Shown here piece after piece: positions 62,909 through 64,000 of a stretch of 64,000 nt of DNA. How positions within the stretch are numbered: position 1 is the stretch's first letter; the number at the start of each line of letters is the position of its first letter. Where the stretch lies: positions 1 through 64,000 of the forward strand of contig CAJQIZ010000004.1 of assembly GCA_905478555.1 (NCBI GenBank), read 5' to 3'. The DNA is from an uncultured Flavobacteriales bacterium (GTDB taxonomy: Bacteria; Bacteroidota; Bacteroidia; Flavobacteriales; BACL11). The notes beneath the pieces are model-generated. The model made no database searches, had not been told where the DNA came from, and saw nothing but the letters and a program-made list of their open reading frames with translations. A program made the translations under genes and the position numbers.

Positions 62909-63311
62909 CTTCAAACCAATAATTTTTAACAGTATATCTAATTAATAAATTAGAATCTTCAACATCTATCACTAGTCTTATGTTTGGTAGATCTGACTTC
63001 AAATCAACTATTAATGTAGATTCATATCCTGAATCACTTGTAACTTCATAAGAGAAATGCTCATGTTCTTCAGAATATTCAGAATCTGTAAGAAAAAAGG
63101 AGGTCTTTTCTTTTATTGTTGTAAAATTCAGAAATGTCATCTCTTCATTAAATTCAAAGAAAGAGAACTGATCATCCTCTACAATTATCTCTCCCCACGC
63201 ATCTTTCTCGTCATCCCAACTATAAATTTCTATATATTTTGTAGACACTGTAAGTTGTGAAAAAGAAAAGTTCCAAATAAGAAAGAACAAAAAAGTAAAT
63301 AATTTATTCAT
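62898..63311 (-). CDS. Secreted protein homologous to the N-terminal domain of the neighbouring protease
   Basis: A 137-residue exported protein (signal peptide ending SFSQ). Its body (LTVSTKYIEIYSWDDEKDAW, FSFFEFNEEM, YEVTSDSGYESTLIVDLK, TVKNYWFEDE) matches the N-terminal domain of the protease segment by segment. It lacks the protease half. It may be an inhibitor, competitor or sensor for the protease. It heads the operon and carries an operator-like palindrome upstream. Confidence 0.75.
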   Translation of the reverse strand: MNKLFTFLFFLIWNFSFSQLTVSTKYIEIYSWDDEKDAWGEIIVEDDQFSFFEFNEEMTFLNFTTIKEKTSFFLTDSEYSEEHEHFSYEVTSDSGYESTLIVDLKSDLPNIRLVIDVEDSNLLIRYTVKNYWFEDEE

Positions 63312-63337
63312 ATAGATAATATTTCATTAATACAGTA

Positions 63338-63350
63338 TCTCAATTTGAGA
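63338..63350. promoter_or_regulatory. Operator-like palindrome before the protease operon
   Basis: TCTCAATTTGAGA is a perfect inverted repeat around one base. With flanks it reads GTATCTCAATTTGAGACAC, symmetric except one pair. It lies 26 bp before the start at 63311, in the right place for a repressor of the operon. No known operator of this sequence is recognised. Confidence 0.5.
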
Positions 63351-63403
63351 CACAATAATTTCGTTTCTACTATAATAAGAAGGTTTAAAGCAAATATAAG
63401 AAA

Positions 63404-63850
63404 TTATTTAAGAATCTGAGAAGTGTGATCCTTGGTTTTCACTTTTGTAATAATATCTTCTATTATTCCCTTTTCATCTATCACAAAAGTAGTTCGATTA
63501 ATTCCGTCATATTCCTTTCCCATAAACTTTTTAGGCCCCCAAACTCCAAAAGCGTTTAGTACCTCTTTACTTTCATCTGAAATAAGAGGAAAAGGTAAAT
63601 CGTACTTTTCAATAAACTTAATGTGCTTTTCTGGACTATCAGCCGAGCAACCTAATACGACATAACCCTTATCCAAAAGCATTTGATAATTATCCCTCAA
63701 ATTACAAGACTGTACCGTACAACCGGGAGTCATATCTTTTGGGTAAAAATATAATACTATTTTCTTACCTTTAAATTGATCTAAAGTAATTTCTTCTCCA
63801 TTTTGATCAATGGAATTAATTTTTGGTGCTTTATCTCCTGTTTTTAACAT
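63404..63850 (-). CDS. bcp: Thioredoxin-dependent thiol peroxidase (Bcp-type peroxiredoxin)
   Basis: Reduces hydroperoxides. The 148-residue protein shows the active-site region YFYPKDMTPGCTVQSCNLRDNY (peroxidatic and resolving cysteines five residues apart), GCSADSPEKHIKFIEKYDLPFPLISDE and GINRTTFVIDEKG. The length is typical for PrxQ/Bcp. It is independent of the protease group. Confidence 0.95.
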   Translation of the reverse strand: MLKTGDKAPKINSIDQNGEEITLDQFKGKKIVLYFYPKDMTPGCTVQSCNLRDNYQMLLDKGYVVLGCSADSPEKHIKFIEKYDLPFPLISDESKEVLNAFGVWGPKKFMGKEYDGINRTTFVIDEKGIIEDIITKVKTKDHTSQILK

Positions 63851-63871
63851 TTTTTCTTCTATTTTAATATA

Positions 63872-64000
<129 letters not shown>

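Overview
The window is AT-rich chromosomal DNA from a member of the Bacteroidota, most likely order Flavobacteriales. The evidence is the repeated TAnnTTTG promoter -7 element, the near absence of Shine-Dalgarno sequences, and families typical of that phylum: a TonB receptor with a carboxypeptidase-regulatory-like plug extension, an HU-CCDC81/SPOR protein, DUF6089, a DsbD with a fused thioredoxin domain, and the order rplM-rpsI-rpsB-tsf plus pyrH-frr. I cannot fix genus or species. No phage, transposase, CRISPR array or origin is visible, so this is a mostly housekeeping region with a few accessory islets.

Layout. 1-7860 (-): a compact operon of mrp, a small Nfu protein, pabB, tilS, a PH-like membrane protein, dsbD and a frameshifted FkbM methyltransferase, preceded by trmB and an alkyltransferase-like gene. 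7907-13527: a glycosyltransferase, then a phosphate-response block (phoR/phoB homologues, an outer-membrane porin and a Na/Pi symporter) in which porin and symporter share a TTAACA-N5-TTAACA direct repeat. 13559-18527: a DUF4399 lipoprotein, a LuxE-like/GNAT/PqqB-like operon, an orphan open frame, an alpha/beta hydrolase and pdxJ. 18639-26298 (+): CBS protein, nadK, then DUF6089-uppS-bamA-ompH-ompH (outer-membrane biogenesis) and murI. 26282-30818: gamma-carbonic anhydrase, Nfu, a ferredoxin and the ferredoxin-dependent 2-oxoacid oxidoreductase korAB.

30939-39483 (-): an ABC transporter with a His-rich permease loop and a cysteine-motif partner, sucA-sucB, a polyprenyl synthase and rmlA. 39485-49898 (-): an RND/MMPL exporter, frr-pyrH, the ribosomal operon rplM-rpsI-rpsB-tsf with a candidate leader hairpin before rpsB, kbl, a CapA-like protein and gdhA. 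49976-50790: a decaying dprA whose 5' end runs into a TonB receptor gene. 50786-58255: TonB receptor, kdsB, HU/SPOR protein, thioesterase, GT9, tatD, asparaginase and tRNA-Ser(GGA).

58394-63311 (-): the most accessory-looking part. It holds a DUF2071 gene, three small membrane proteins sharing a signal-peptide/ASFP start, a putative barrel protein, a trypsin-like protease, and a small protein that duplicates the protease's N-terminal domain. The spacers contain a duplicated upstream region and an interspersed repeat that also occurs at 30.8 kb. The window closes with bcp and the 3' end of an hppD-like gene.

Themes: iron-sulfur assembly (mrp, two Nfu proteins) sits with iron-sulfur enzymes (korAB, ferredoxin). 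Envelope building (bamA, ompH, uppS, kdsB, rmlA, murI) is strongly represented. Carbon and nitrogen entry is covered by sucAB, korAB, gdhA and kbl.
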